Shown here piece after piece: positions 34,855 through 43,936 of a stretch of 64,000 nucleotides of DNA (the first letter of the stretch is position 1; each line of letters begins with the position of its first letter). Position numbers and translations under genes: made by a program. The stretch is from positions 1 to 64,000 of the forward strand of contig JAAYUV010000100.1 of the NCBI GenBank assembly GCA_012517475.1, in the 5' to 3' direction. The notes under the pieces are model-generated. The model was given only the letters and a program-made list of their open reading frames with translations, was not told the DNA's origin and ran no database searches. The stretch comes from Peptococcaceae bacterium. GTDB taxonomy: Bacteria > Bacillota > Desulfitobacteriia > Desulfitobacteriales > Syntrophobotulaceae.

Positions 34855-36639
34855 ATGATAAATATAACGATTAATGGTAAGCAAGTTTCCGTTGCGGAAG
34901 GCTCGACCATCCTGGAAGCTGCTAAACAGAATAATATTTATATTCCGAACCTCTGTTATCTGGAGGGGGTTCATAAATTCGGATCTTGCAGATTATGTGT
35001 TGTTGAGGTTGAAGGTGCAAGAAACCTGCAGGCTTCTTGCATGGTTCCGGTCAGAGAAGGAATGGTTATTAAAACCAATACGGAAAAAGTCCGTAAGGCC
35101 AGAAAAGTTCTTTATGAACTGATTCTGTCCGACCATCCGAAAGATTGCTTAAGCTGTGAACGCAACCAAAGCTGTGAGCTGCAGGAACTTGGCAACCGTT
35201 TGGGCGTGACGGAAGCCCGTTTCGAAGGAGAAAAATCCGTAGGTAATGAAGATTTCTCGCCATCCATAACCCGTGACATGTCCAAGTGTATCCTTTGCCG
35301 TAGATGCATTACGGTATGCAATGAGATTCAGAATGTCGGAATTCTCAATGCTCAGAACCGTGGATTTAAAACAGTAGTAGGTCCTGCAATGGATCTTCCG
35401 ATCAACACCGTAAACTGCGCTTATTGCGGTCAGTGTACAGTGGTTTGCCCTGTCGGCGCTCTGAAAGAAACAGATGCAATTCAGGACGTTTGGAAAGCCA
35501 TTAATGACAAGAAAAAACGTGTTGTAGTTCAGGTTGCTCCTGCCATCAGGGTTGCGATCGGGGAAGAATTCGGACTGGAACCCGGAACGATTGTAACCGG
35601 CAAATTGGCTACAGCTTTAAGAGAAATGGGCTTTGATGATGTTTTCGACACCAACTTTACTGCTGACCTGACAATCATTGAAGAAGGAACCGAGTTCCTG
35701 ACCAGAGTGAAAAAGGCGCTTACAGGCGGCGAAGCAACACTGCCTATGATTACCAGCTGCAGCCCGGGTTGGATTAAATATGTCGAGCATGCTTTCCCGC
35801 TGGAACTCGATCATCTTTCAACCTGCAAATCCCCGCATACCATGCTGGGTGCTCTGGCTAAATCCTATTATGCAGAAAAGATTAATGTCGATCCGAAGGA
35901 TATGTATGTTGTCTCTATTATGCCTTGTACCGCTAAGAAGTTTGAAATCTCCAGACCTGAAATGCAAAACAATGGCGTACCGAATGTAGATGCTGTCCTG
36001 ACAACCAGAGAACTTGCCAAGATGATCAAGGAAGCCGGGATTGATTTTCTCAATCTGGAAGACGGCCAATATGACAATCCGCTCGGTCTTTCCTCCGGTG
36101 CCGCCGACATTTTCGGTGTAACCGGCGGTGTAATGGAAGCTGCTCTCCGTACCGTCTACGAATTGGTTACCGGACGGGAACTTCCGTTTGATAAACTCCA
36201 TGTTGCCCCCATTGTTGGCCTGGAACAAATTAAAACTGCGGATATCCTCATTGAGAACCCGGTTGAAGCTTATAAATTCTTAGACGGGTTTACAGTGAAA
36301 GTTGCAGTTACCAGCGGACTGAAAGGAGCCAAGATTCTTCTCGACCAAATCGCCAAAGGGGAATCCCCATACCATTTCATCGAAGTCATGGGTTGCCCGG
36401 GTGGATGCATCAGCGGCGGCGGTCAGCCAAGACCAACCACTCCTGAAATCCGTCAGAAACGTCTGGATGCGATTTATAGGGAAGACGAAGGCAAACAACT
36501 CAGAAAGTCTCATGAGAATGAGTATGTAACCAAACTGTACGAAGAATTCCTGAAAACTCCGAATGGTCACAAATCTCATGAATTGCTTCATACCCATTAC
36601 ACCAAACGCGGCAAGTTTAACGAGTATATCGGTGAATAA
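34855..36639 (+). CDS. [FeFe] hydrogenase catalytic subunit (HydA of a trimeric enzyme)
   Basis: Produces or oxidises H2 at the H-cluster. I chose ATG 34855, 10 bases after AGGAGGTAG; a GTG at 34846 is too close to that site. 594 aa. Order of domains: plant-type [2Fe-2S] (CYLEGVHKFGSCRLC), His/Cys 4Fe-4S (HPKDCLSCERNQSC), two 4Fe-4S clusters (CILCRRCITVC, CAYCGQCTVVCP), then the H-domain. H-cluster motifs are L1 TSCSPGW, L2 MPCTAKKFE, and L3 EVMGCPGGCISGGGQP. A small-subunit-like tail (RKSHENEYV, HELLHTHY) ends the protein. L1 has Ser where the best-known enzymes have a second Cys. No signal peptide; cytoplasmic. Confidence 0.93.
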   Translation: MINITINGKQVSVAEGSTILEAAKQNNIYIPNLCYLEGVHKFGSCRLCVVEVEGARNLQASCMVPVREGMVIKTNTEKVRKARKVLYELILSDHPKDCLSCERNQSCELQELGNRLGVTEARFEGEKSVGNEDFSPSITRDMSKCILCRRCITVCNEIQNVGILNAQNRGFKTVVGPAMDLPINTVNCAYCGQCTVVCPVGALKETDAIQDVWKAINDKKKRVVVQVAPAIRVAIGEEFGLEPGTIVTGKLATALREMGFDDVFDTNFTADLTIIEEGTEFLTRVKKALTGGEATLPMITSCSPGWIKYVEHAFPLELDHLSTCKSPHTMLGALAKSYYAEKINVDPKDMYVVSIMPCTAKKFEISRPEMQNNGVPNVDAVLTTRELAKMIKEAGIDFLNLEDGQYDNPLGLSSGAADIFGVTGGVMEAALRTVYELVTGRELPFDKLHVAPIVGLEQIKTADILIENPVEAYKFLDGFTVKVAVTSGLKGAKILLDQIAKGESPYHFIEVMGCPGGCISGGGQPRPTTPEIRQKRLDAIYREDEGKQLRKSHENEYVTKLYEEFLKTPNGHKSHELLHTHYTKRGKFNEYIGE

Positions 36640-36708
36640 CACTCGGTTTATTTGACGCATAACTTAGATGTCTAAGGAATTAACAGCAGGCTGAATTAAA
36701 AATGTTGT

Positions 36709-36740
36709 GAAAGAGCCTTACATAGGCTCTTTCATTTTTT
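36709..36740 (+). terminator. Terminator of the [FeFe] hydrogenase operon
   Basis: GAAAGAGCC (36709-36717) pairs perfectly with GGCTCTTTC (36725-36733), and ATTTTTT follows. Confidence 0.9.
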
Positions 36741-36838
36741 CCATTTTTGTGGTATGAATAGATAATGTAAGAAGCAAATTGGAATTGTTTAAAAGTGGTA
36801 ATTATTCTGACAAAAGTACGGAAGGAATAAGCCTGTAT

Positions 36839-37672
36839 ATGCCAGTGAACAATAAAACCGGAGAGTTTGCGAATTACCGTGAAGTCAGAAATAACGGCAG
36901 TCTTTTGGAAGCTGTTTTGAAAGGAATAACCTTTCCGCTGTTGTTGATTGTCTTTTGGGAATTATCTGCCCGGGCAGGCTTGGTTAACGCCCTTTTTTTG
37001 CCTGCCCCCAGTAAAATTTATCTTACTTTGTTAGATATGCTTCAGGACGGACTCCTGGAAAAACATCTGTTTGCCAGTATGGTCCGGTTGACATATGGTT
37101 TTTTCATTACGGTTGTCATTGCAGTTCCTTTGGGGATATTAGTCGGTAAAGCCAGAAATTTCAGGTTCTGGGTAAATCCCACCTTGTCTTTTTTACAGCA
37201 GATTCCGCCCATAGCCTGGATACCTATATTTATGTTGTGGCTGGGAATAGAAGAAGCATCAAAAATTGCCGTCATTGTGTACGCCGCATTTTTTCCGGTA
37301 TTCTTGAATACAGTCCAGGGAGTTACCAGTGTCGACCCGAAGCTGATTGAGGTCGGGCGCGCCTATATGCTTACCCCGCTTCAAATGATCAAAAAAGTAT
37401 ATATCCCTTCAGCAAGTATGTCTATTTTTGTTGGATTACGGTTAGGACTCAGTAATTGCTGGCGGGCGCTGGTCGGAGCAGAACTTCTTGCGGCTTCGAC
37501 CGGGATAGGGTATCTGATCATAGAGGGCAGGCAGCTTCTTCAGCCTGATAAAATATTTGTTGCTGTCCTGACAATTGGTGTTGCAGGTCTTTTCATTGAT
37601 ATATGCTTAAAGCGATTAGAGAATAAACTGATGCCCTGGAAAAAAGTGTACCAGTCAGGGGAAAAAAGATGA
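36839..37672 (+). CDS. ABC transporter permease (SsuC/NrtB/TauC family)
   Basis: Membrane channel of an importer for a small organic or inorganic anion or a vitamin precursor. I chose ATG 36839 (AAGGAATAAG upstream). A TTG at 36779 is in frame but lies only 40 bases after the terminator, leaving no room for a leader. Six hydrophobic segments are visible, starting FPLLLIVFWELSARAGL. The EAA loop that contacts the ATPase reads EVGRAYMLTPLQMIKKVYIPSA. It overlaps the ATPase gene by 4 bases. The substrate is unknown. Confidence 0.85.
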   Translation: MPVNNKTGEFANYREVRNNGSLLEAVLKGITFPLLLIVFWELSARAGLVNALFLPAPSKIYLTLLDMLQDGLLEKHLFASMVRLTYGFFITVVIAVPLGILVGKARNFRFWVNPTLSFLQQIPPIAWIPIFMLWLGIEEASKIAVIVYAAFFPVFLNTVQGVTSVDPKLIEVGRAYMLTPLQMIKKVYIPSASMSIFVGLRLGLSNCWRALVGAELLAASTGIGYLIIEGRQLLQPDKIFVAVLTIGVAGLFIDICLKRLENKLMPWKKVYQSGEKR

Positions 37673-38421
37673 GCAGGATGATAGTAGAAGTTAACCATGT
37701 GGATAAAACGTTTCATAGTGACTGGGGAAGGGTAGAAGCGCTGAGGGACATTGCTTTTGGCTGTTCAAAAAGCGAGTTTATTTCTATACTTGGTCCCAGC
37801 GGGTGCGGAAAAACTACACTTCTTCGTATTATTGCCGGGCTTGAGGACCCCGATTCGGGTGAGGTTATATTTCAAGGGAAGGTAATCCGTGGACCGGGTT
37901 TGGAAAGGGCGGTTGTTTTTCAGGAACCGCGGTTATTTCCCTGGCTTAGCGTAAAAGAAAACATATCTTTCGGCCTTTCCGGGAAGAAAAGCAAGAATGA
38001 GATAGACAAGATTGTTGAGGAAACTCTTGACCTTGTTGGGTTGACCGCTTTTCTTAAAGCCTACCCATATGAACTTTCAGGAGGAATGGCACAGCGTGTT
38101 GCCATTGCCCGTGCATTTGCATTTGAACCTGAGGCGCTGCTCCTGGATGAACCATTTTCTGCTTTAGATGCTCAGACCAGGTTAAGACTGCAGGAGGAGT
38201 TATTGGATATTTGGCGTAAGACAGAAAAAACGATAATTTTAGTGACCCATGATATTGAAGAAGCTATCATTTTAAGCCAAAGAATCTTTATTATGTCTCC
38301 GTCTCCCGGAACAGTAAAAGAAATACTGGATGTACCGCTGCCTTATCCGCGAGACCGGGAATCTCCTGAATTTATCCGTTTAAGGAAATATATATTTGAC
38401 CGCATTCTTATTAAAACGTAA
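37669..38421 (+). CDS. ABC transporter ATPase (SsuB/NrtD/TauB family)
   Basis: Energises the importer. 250 aa. ATG 37669 overlaps the permease stop (ATGA). Walker A is GPSGCGKTT, Q-loop VVFQEPRLFPW, signature LSGGMAQRVAIARAF, Walker B ALLLDEPFSALD, and H-loop LVTHDIEEA. The PRLFPW and MSPSPG features are typical of nitrate/sulfonate/taurine-type ATPases. Confidence 0.88.
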   Translation: MSRMIVEVNHVDKTFHSDWGRVEALRDIAFGCSKSEFISILGPSGCGKTTLLRIIAGLEDPDSGEVIFQGKVIRGPGLERAVVFQEPRLFPWLSVKENISFGLSGKKSKNEIDKIVEETLDLVGLTAFLKAYPYELSGGMAQRVAIARAFAFEPEALLLDEPFSALDAQTRLRLQEELLDIWRKTEKTIILVTHDIEEAIILSQRIFIMSPSPGTVKEILDVPLPYPRDRESPEFIRLRKYIFDRILIKT

Positions 38422-38499
38422 CTGTTGACATGTGTTATTGCAGCGAATATACAGATGGCTGCAATTCACAAAGGAATATTAAGTTTTTTAGGAGGTTAC

Positions 38500-39495
38500 A
38501 TGATGAAAAAGAATTTAAGAATTTTGACTGTTTTCCTGCTGGTCTTAACGCTGCTTTTTACTCTGACCGGCTGCCAAGGAACTGCAAAGCAGGCGCCTGA
38601 AAAACCAAAGGTAATTAATGTTTCCTATTCTTATAGGCCAATCAATATTCCTTCTATCGTCGCTCTTGAAAAGAAGATGTTTGAAGAAGAGTTTGCCAAG
38701 GACGGTATTGAAGTAAAATGGTTCGAGTTGGAAGGCCCGGCCACAACGGAAGCTCTTGCGGCAAAGTCGATTGATTTTGCAACTTCGCTGAATTATGTAT
38801 CGGCTATCATCTCTAAAGCGAACGGAAATGATGTAAAAATCATTTCCAGCTATTCCAGGTTCCCTAAAGCGATTGGATTGGTTGCGGGGGTACAAAGCGG
38901 AGTAAACTCAGTCTCCGATCTGAAAGGGAAAAAAGTGGCTTTGCAAAAAGGGACCATGCTTCATGAGATGCTGATAAGAGCGCTGGAAGAAGCCAACTTA
39001 AAAGCAAGTGATGTAGAGATTGTGGGGATGGCATCCCCTGATGCGGCAAATGCTGTTCTTCAAAAACAAGTGGACGCTGCCGTTCTGCCTGATCCTATGC
39101 TTACTAAAGCGATTGCGTCCAAAAATGTAAAAATGTTAAGGAATGCTGAAAACCTTATTTTGGGCCAGTCCGTAATTGCCGCCAGGACGGATTTTATAGA
39201 AAAATATCCTGAAATTGCGAAGAAATTTCTTGAAGTTCACCAAAAGACAATAGCCTGGGCTCAGTCAAACCAGGAAGAAGCATTTGCCCTGGCAGCCAAA
39301 GTAAATCAAATGGATATTAATGCGGTAAAGGCCCTGGCCCCTAAATTTGATTTTCAGCTGGCTATGGATCAAAACAATATTCTTAAATATAAAGATTCTG
39401 TGGAATTTCTGAAAGCAAATAAATTCATTAAAGCCGATACAAATGCGGATACGCTCATTACCCAATTAATCGATACAAAATATTTGCCAAAATAA
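38500..39495 (+). CDS. Substrate-binding lipoprotein of the SsuABC/NrtABC-type importer
   Basis: Extracellular binding protein of the NMT1/SsuA type. I chose ATG 38500 behind TTAGGAGGT; ATG 38503 is also possible. The N-terminus is a lipoprotein signal (MKKNLRILTVFLLVLTLLF) with lipobox LTGC. The mature part has the type-2 periplasmic fold: VSYSYRPINIPSIVALEK, ATTEALAAKSIDFA, and VSDLKGKKVALQKGTMLHEML. Acidic and aromatic residues of the pocket cannot be assigned to a ligand. It is last in the operon and is followed by a terminator. Confidence 0.85.
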   Translation: MMKKNLRILTVFLLVLTLLFTLTGCQGTAKQAPEKPKVINVSYSYRPINIPSIVALEKKMFEEEFAKDGIEVKWFELEGPATTEALAAKSIDFATSLNYVSAIISKANGNDVKIISSYSRFPKAIGLVAGVQSGVNSVSDLKGKKVALQKGTMLHEMLIRALEEANLKASDVEIVGMASPDAANAVLQKQVDAAVLPDPMLTKAIASKNVKMLRNAENLILGQSVIAARTDFIEKYPEIAKKFLEVHQKTIAWAQSNQEEAFALAAKVNQMDINAVKALAPKFDFQLAMDQNNILKYKDSVEFLKANKFIKADTNADTLITQLIDTKYLPK

Positions 39496-39533
39496 ATCAG
39501 ATGAATTAGATCCATGATTCAATAAATGTAAGT

Positions 39534-39572
39534 AGATCGTCTTTAAAGTAATTTGGGACGATCTTCTTTTTC
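39534..39572 (+). terminator. Terminator of the ABC importer operon
   Basis: AGATCGTC (39534-39541) pairs with GACGATCT (39557-39564), followed by TCTTTTTC. Confidence 0.7.
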
Positions 39573-39624
39573 AGAGATATTATTGTTTAACGCGCTCTAT
39601 TTTTTGTTATCATATAATTCAATA

Positions 39625-39800
39625 AAAAAAGAACCCGATTTAACTCGGGTTAATAGAGGGGTTAGATAATATTGAGGAGGAGTAGATGAGAATGTACCAG
39701 TGACTCACACTGGTCTCAATAAAAATACAACTCCACATAAACATTTTAACTTATTTTTCTCAAATTGGCCAGACCAATTAAAAAAGTCTGAAAATTAAAT
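39625..39800. other. Gene-free gap with three short hairpins
   Basis: No gene is visible between 39496 and 39945, and the stretch is AT-rich. It holds AACCCGATTTAACTCGGGTT (~39631-39650), preceded by a run of A, so it reads as a terminator on the minus strand. Next is ACCAGTG with CACTGGT (~39697-39715). The third is AATTGG with CCAATT, followed by AAAAAAG (~39762-39785), again terminator-like on the minus strand. The first and third suggest a short minus-strand RNA or a lost gene. Confidence 0.4.
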
Positions 39801-39881
39801 TTATTTAATATAGAAATAATTTTAAAAAAATAATAAAATGATTCGATCTTACCTTAGCTTGGGCTGCTTTATTCTATAAGA

Positions 39882-39910
39882 TTGTTTATACAAATAGAAA
39901 AGTGTAAAAT
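39882..39910 (+). promoter_or_regulatory. Probable hypF promoter
   Basis: TTGTTT (39882-39887) and TAAAAT (39905-39910) are separated by 17 bases. The start would be about 40 bases before the coding region. Confidence 0.45.
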
Positions 39911-39960
39911 GAATTTGTTCAATTTGATTTGCAAAAATAGGGAAAGTGGTCGATATCCGG

Positions 39961-42432
39961 ATGAAAGCATATCATATTCATATTAATGGAATCGTTCAGG
40001 GAGTAGGTTTTAGACCTTTTGTTTATAAACTCGCTGAACAGCTGCAGATTAAGGGATGGGTAAACAATTCAAGCGATGGGTTGGATATTCATGCGGAAGG
40101 GAAGAGTATTGAGGAATTTTATCGCAGGCTTTTAAAAGAAAAGCCTCCCTTGGCTTATATTACATCTTATCATAAAACGGAGGTCCCAATAAAAAATTAT
40201 CAGGATTTTAATATTGTTGAAAGTCAAAAGGCATCGAAAACGGATGTCCTGATATCGCCGGATGTTGCAACCTGTAAAGACTGTTTAAGGGAAATGTGCG
40301 ATCAAGCGGACAGAAGGTACCTTTATCCGTTTATCAACTGTACGAATTGCGGGCCTCGTTATTCAATTATTTATGACCGGCCTTATGACCGGCATAAAAC
40401 AACCATGCAAAAGTTTGTCATGTGCTCCGAATGTAAAGAAGAATATGAAAATCCCCATGACAGGAGATTTCATGCCCAACCTGTATCCTGCGACCTTTGT
40501 GGTCCTGTCCTTCAGTTATTGGATTCTGAAGGGAAAGTTATCCAGGATCAGGGGTTGGGTATCAGTTTCTTGCAGAAAGGAGCTATTTTGGCTGTTAAAG
40601 GTTTGGGCGGGTTTCACCTGGTTTGTGATGCTTATAACCACGAAGCTGTCAAACGGCTTCGAACGGTAAAAGAAAGGGGTGCTAAACCTTTTGCCTTAAT
40701 GGCCAGGGATATCCCTACTGCAGCCAGGGAAGTAGAAATTTCCGATTTGGAAGAGGAAATACTGGAAAGTCCGGCTGCTCCTATTGTTTTGCTGCGTAAA
40801 ACCGACAGACCGAACAGCAGATTATCTTCAGATATTGCGCCTGGTCTTCATACCTTAGGAGTGATGCTGCCCTATACACCCATTCATCATCTCCTTTTCC
40901 AGGGAGGGTTTGAATTTCTGGTGATGACAAGTGCTAATCTCAGCGGGCAGCCATTAATATTTGAAAACGAGGAGGCACTTACAGGATTAAAAGGGATTGC
41001 CGACTATTTTCTGGTTCATAACCGGGATATTTACCATCCATGCGATGATTCGGTCGTACAAGTCATCGGGGATAAAATGACTTTTATCAGAAGGGCGAGA
41101 GGTTTTGTTCCGCTACCCTTGCTGTTAAAGGAAGAATTTGATGACCCCATTGCAGGGTTAGGAGCAGAAATGAAGAACGCTTTTTGCCTTGCTTCAGGAA
41201 AGATGGCATTCATGAGCCAGTATATTGGGGATATGCATGGTTATGAGAATTTTGAACGGTTTAAGCAGGAATTCGATTCTTATCAAAAAGTCGCCGATAT
41301 CTTTCCCAGAAAAGTTGCCTATGATATGCACCCCGACTATGCAACGACCAAGCTGGCAAAATCGATGGTTTATCCCAAATGTGCTGTGCAGCATCACCAC
41401 GCTCATCATGTTAGTGTCATGACAGAACATGGGTTAAGCCATCAGGTGTTAGGAATATCCTGTGATGGGACAGGGTACGGTGAAGACGGGAAAATATGGG
41501 GATTTGAATATTTGTTTGGCAATGCTGAAGGGTATCTTCGTAAGGGACATCTTGAATATCTTCCTTTACCTGGCGGGGATGCGGGAGCGAAATTCCCGGT
41601 AAGGATCGCTTATGCCTATTTGCGGACCATCCTTTCCGAAAAGGAATGGCCTTTGACAAAAGAATTGTGGACAAAGCTAACAGTTCAGGAAAAAAATATT
41701 CTGGAGGCTCAACTGCAAAGTCGTTTCCAACTTTTTGATACTTCCAGTGCCGGGCGTCTTTTTGACGCAGTAAGCGGGTTATTGAATATTTGTACTCTTG
41801 TAACCTATGAAGGACAAGCGGCGATTGAATTGGAGAGCAGAGCTGCAACCTGGGTGGCAGGGTCAAGGCAAAGGGATCGTGAACTGGAGGATAGAGATTC
41901 GAAACTCAGCAGGTTGTATACAGAAGGTGTAACCAGCCTCAAAAAACTGGCAGGAGAACTGAAAGAATTAGAAAGTGATAATGATAAGAAGCTAAATAAT
42001 ATAACAGCCAGAATTCAAATACATGATTTGATTCACAGGGAAAACATGAACCCTAAGCTGTATCCTGTCCGGCTCCAGGAGGCTGCTGATACAGTTAATA
42101 TAAAAATAAACCGTTTTCTACGCCAAATCCTTGAGGCTTTGCTCTTCGGAACTGACCCGGGAGAAATCGCATTTACATTCCATTATTCATTAGCCTGTGC
42201 GATGTTGGAGACCGCTTTGGTTATAGGAATGCCGGAAAATCAATTGGTAATCAGCGGAGGTGTTTTTCAAAATAAGCTGTTAACCGAGTGTCTTCTGGAT
42301 TTGGCAAAAAAGATTGGTGTAACGATCTATTATCCAGGGCAAATGCCCAGTGGGGATGGAGGATTAGCCTTGGGACAGGTTATGATAGCAAATCGTTTCT
42401 TCAGAAAAAGCCTTCAAAAAAAGCAGTCTTAG
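39961..42432 (+). CDS. hypF: Carbamoyltransferase HypF, [NiFe] hydrogenase maturation
   Basis: Makes the thiocarbamoyl group on HypE from which the cyanide ligands of the NiFe site are built. I chose ATG 39961 (823 aa); a GTG at 39946 is possible, and neither has a strong ribosome-binding site. Domains in order: acylphosphatase (GIVQGVGFRPFVYKLAEQL), two zinc-finger pairs (CKDCLREMC, CTNCGPRY; CSECKEEY, CDLCGP), YrdC-like (KGLGGFHLVCDA, MTSANLSGQP), and a Kae1-like domain with VQHHHAHHVSVM and CDGTGYGEDGKIWG. It is complete. It stands alone: no hypA, B, C, D or E is in the window. Its client is presumably the 0.8-5.3 kb hydrogenase. Confidence 0.93.
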   Translation: MKAYHIHINGIVQGVGFRPFVYKLAEQLQIKGWVNNSSDGLDIHAEGKSIEEFYRRLLKEKPPLAYITSYHKTEVPIKNYQDFNIVESQKASKTDVLISPDVATCKDCLREMCDQADRRYLYPFINCTNCGPRYSIIYDRPYDRHKTTMQKFVMCSECKEEYENPHDRRFHAQPVSCDLCGPVLQLLDSEGKVIQDQGLGISFLQKGAILAVKGLGGFHLVCDAYNHEAVKRLRTVKERGAKPFALMARDIPTAAREVEISDLEEEILESPAAPIVLLRKTDRPNSRLSSDIAPGLHTLGVMLPYTPIHHLLFQGGFEFLVMTSANLSGQPLIFENEEALTGLKGIADYFLVHNRDIYHPCDDSVVQVIGDKMTFIRRARGFVPLPLLLKEEFDDPIAGLGAEMKNAFCLASGKMAFMSQYIGDMHGYENFERFKQEFDSYQKVADIFPRKVAYDMHPDYATTKLAKSMVYPKCAVQHHHAHHVSVMTEHGLSHQVLGISCDGTGYGEDGKIWGFEYLFGNAEGYLRKGHLEYLPLPGGDAGAKFPVRIAYAYLRTILSEKEWPLTKELWTKLTVQEKNILEAQLQSRFQLFDTSSAGRLFDAVSGLLNICTLVTYEGQAAIELESRAATWVAGSRQRDRELEDRDSKLSRLYTEGVTSLKKLAGELKELESDNDKKLNNITARIQIHDLIHRENMNPKLYPVRLQEAADTVNIKINRFLRQILEALLFGTDPGEIAFTFHYSLACAMLETALVIGMPENQLVISGGVFQNKLLTECLLDLAKKIGVTIYYPGQMPSGDGGLALGQVMIANRFFRKSLQKKQS

Positions 42433-42553
42433 TACTCATTAATCCTTGGCTGGAGTGTCAATTATATGGTAAAATATAAAGGTTAGGCAAAAATACCGGT
42501 CTGTAAGCAGTAGTTCAAGATGCCAACAGACTTGCAAGGAGAAAGACACAGTC

Positions 42554-43885
42554 ATGGACCGTACTAAACAATTAGCTGAAGAAACAGTAGGCAGACTATT
42601 ATTTATGTTTTCCATGCCTGCCATTATTGGCATGATGGTTAACGCAATCTATAATATCGTTGACAGGATTTTTGTGGGGCGCGGAGTCGGAACTTTGGCT
42701 CTTTCCGGAATAGCCATTTCTTTTCCCATCAACATGCTGTTAATGGCTTTTGGTATGTTGATCGGGGTTGGGGCGACAGCCCTTATCTCTATTAAACTGG
42801 GCCAAAATAAAAAGGACGAAGCTGAGAATATCATAGGAAATGCTGTTACTTTACTGCTTCTTATATCTGTCTTTATGTGTGTCTTTTTCGGGTTATTTAC
42901 CGAGAAGCTCTTGATCCTTTTTGGGGCCAGTCCGGAAGTATTACCCTATGCCAAAGAGTTTGTTTATGTAATCATCCTAGGGATTCCGGCAATGAGCATA
43001 GGTTTCGGAATGAATAATTTTATCCGCGCGGAAGGCAACCCGAAAACTGCCATGATGTCCATGCTTATTGCAGCCGGTTTAAATATCATCCTCAACCCGT
43101 TGTTTATATTTGTTTTCCATTTGGGTGTTGCCGGGTCTGCTTTGGCTACAGTATGTTCGCAGACGGTGGTAGCGGTTTGGGTACTTGCTTATTTTCTCGG
43201 GAAGCGTTCCCATTTAAAATTGAGAAGGTGCTACCTGAGAATTCGTGGCGATATTGTTAAACAGATTATTGCCATTGGACTTTCGCCTTTTGCCACACAG
43301 TTTGTTGCCGGTTTCATTATCGTACTTATAAATAATCGTCTGGCGCTGTATGGCGGAGATATGGCGATTGCAGCTTTTGGGGTTATTAATGCTGTTTCAA
43401 TGGTCATCCTTATGCCGATTTTCGGGTTGGCACAGGGAGTACAACCGATTATTGGCTACAATTTCGGCGCCCGGAACATGAAACGTGTCAAAGAAGCATT
43501 AAAATATGTTATCATATCAGCTACCGCAGTTTGTTGCACAGGGTTCCTGCTTGTGGAATTGTTTCCCGGATACCTTATCGAACTTTTCAGTGAAGGAAAT
43601 GTGGAGTTCACCGCAACCGGAATTCAGGGGCTGCGAATTTTTCTGGCTATGTTGCCTATTGTGGGTATGCAGATTATGGCCAGCCAGTATTTTCAGGCCA
43701 CGGGCAGGGCCAAACAGGCCATTTTTCTCAGCATGTCCCGACAAGTTGTATTTCTTATCCCAGCACTGTATGTTCTGCCTTCTTTCTTTAAGTTGGCAGG
43801 AGTCTGGGCAGCAGGTCCGGCTTCCGATCTCGCATCCTTAATTGTATCCATGATGTTTTTATTTTGGGATTTACGACGCATCTAA
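42554..43885 (+). CDS. MATE-family efflux transporter
   Basis: A polytopic membrane protein of 443 aa with about 12 helices in two related halves. The first half begins RLLFMFSMPAIIGMMVNAIYNIVDRIFVGRG, the second around ATQFVAGFIIVLINNRLALYGG. The segments GMNNFIRAEGNPKTAMM and GLAQGVQPIIGYNFGARNMKRV are typical of the DinF/MepA-like branch. It would export cationic or organic compounds using Na+ or H+. Substrate unknown. It starts at ATG 42554 behind AAGGAGAAAG. Confidence 0.88.
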   Translation: MDRTKQLAEETVGRLLFMFSMPAIIGMMVNAIYNIVDRIFVGRGVGTLALSGIAISFPINMLLMAFGMLIGVGATALISIKLGQNKKDEAENIIGNAVTLLLLISVFMCVFFGLFTEKLLILFGASPEVLPYAKEFVYVIILGIPAMSIGFGMNNFIRAEGNPKTAMMSMLIAAGLNIILNPLFIFVFHLGVAGSALATVCSQTVVAVWVLAYFLGKRSHLKLRRCYLRIRGDIVKQIIAIGLSPFATQFVAGFIIVLINNRLALYGGDMAIAAFGVINAVSMVILMPIFGLAQGVQPIIGYNFGARNMKRVKEALKYVIISATAVCCTGFLLVELFPGYLIELFSEGNVEFTATGIQGLRIFLAMLPIVGMQIMASQYFQATGRAKQAIFLSMSRQVVFLIPALYVLPSFFKLAGVWAAGPASDLASLIVSMMFLFWDLRRI

Positions 43886-43936
43886 AAAATTTTACTATAC
43901 GTATAAGAAAAATTATAAATATAGGGAGGAATCACC

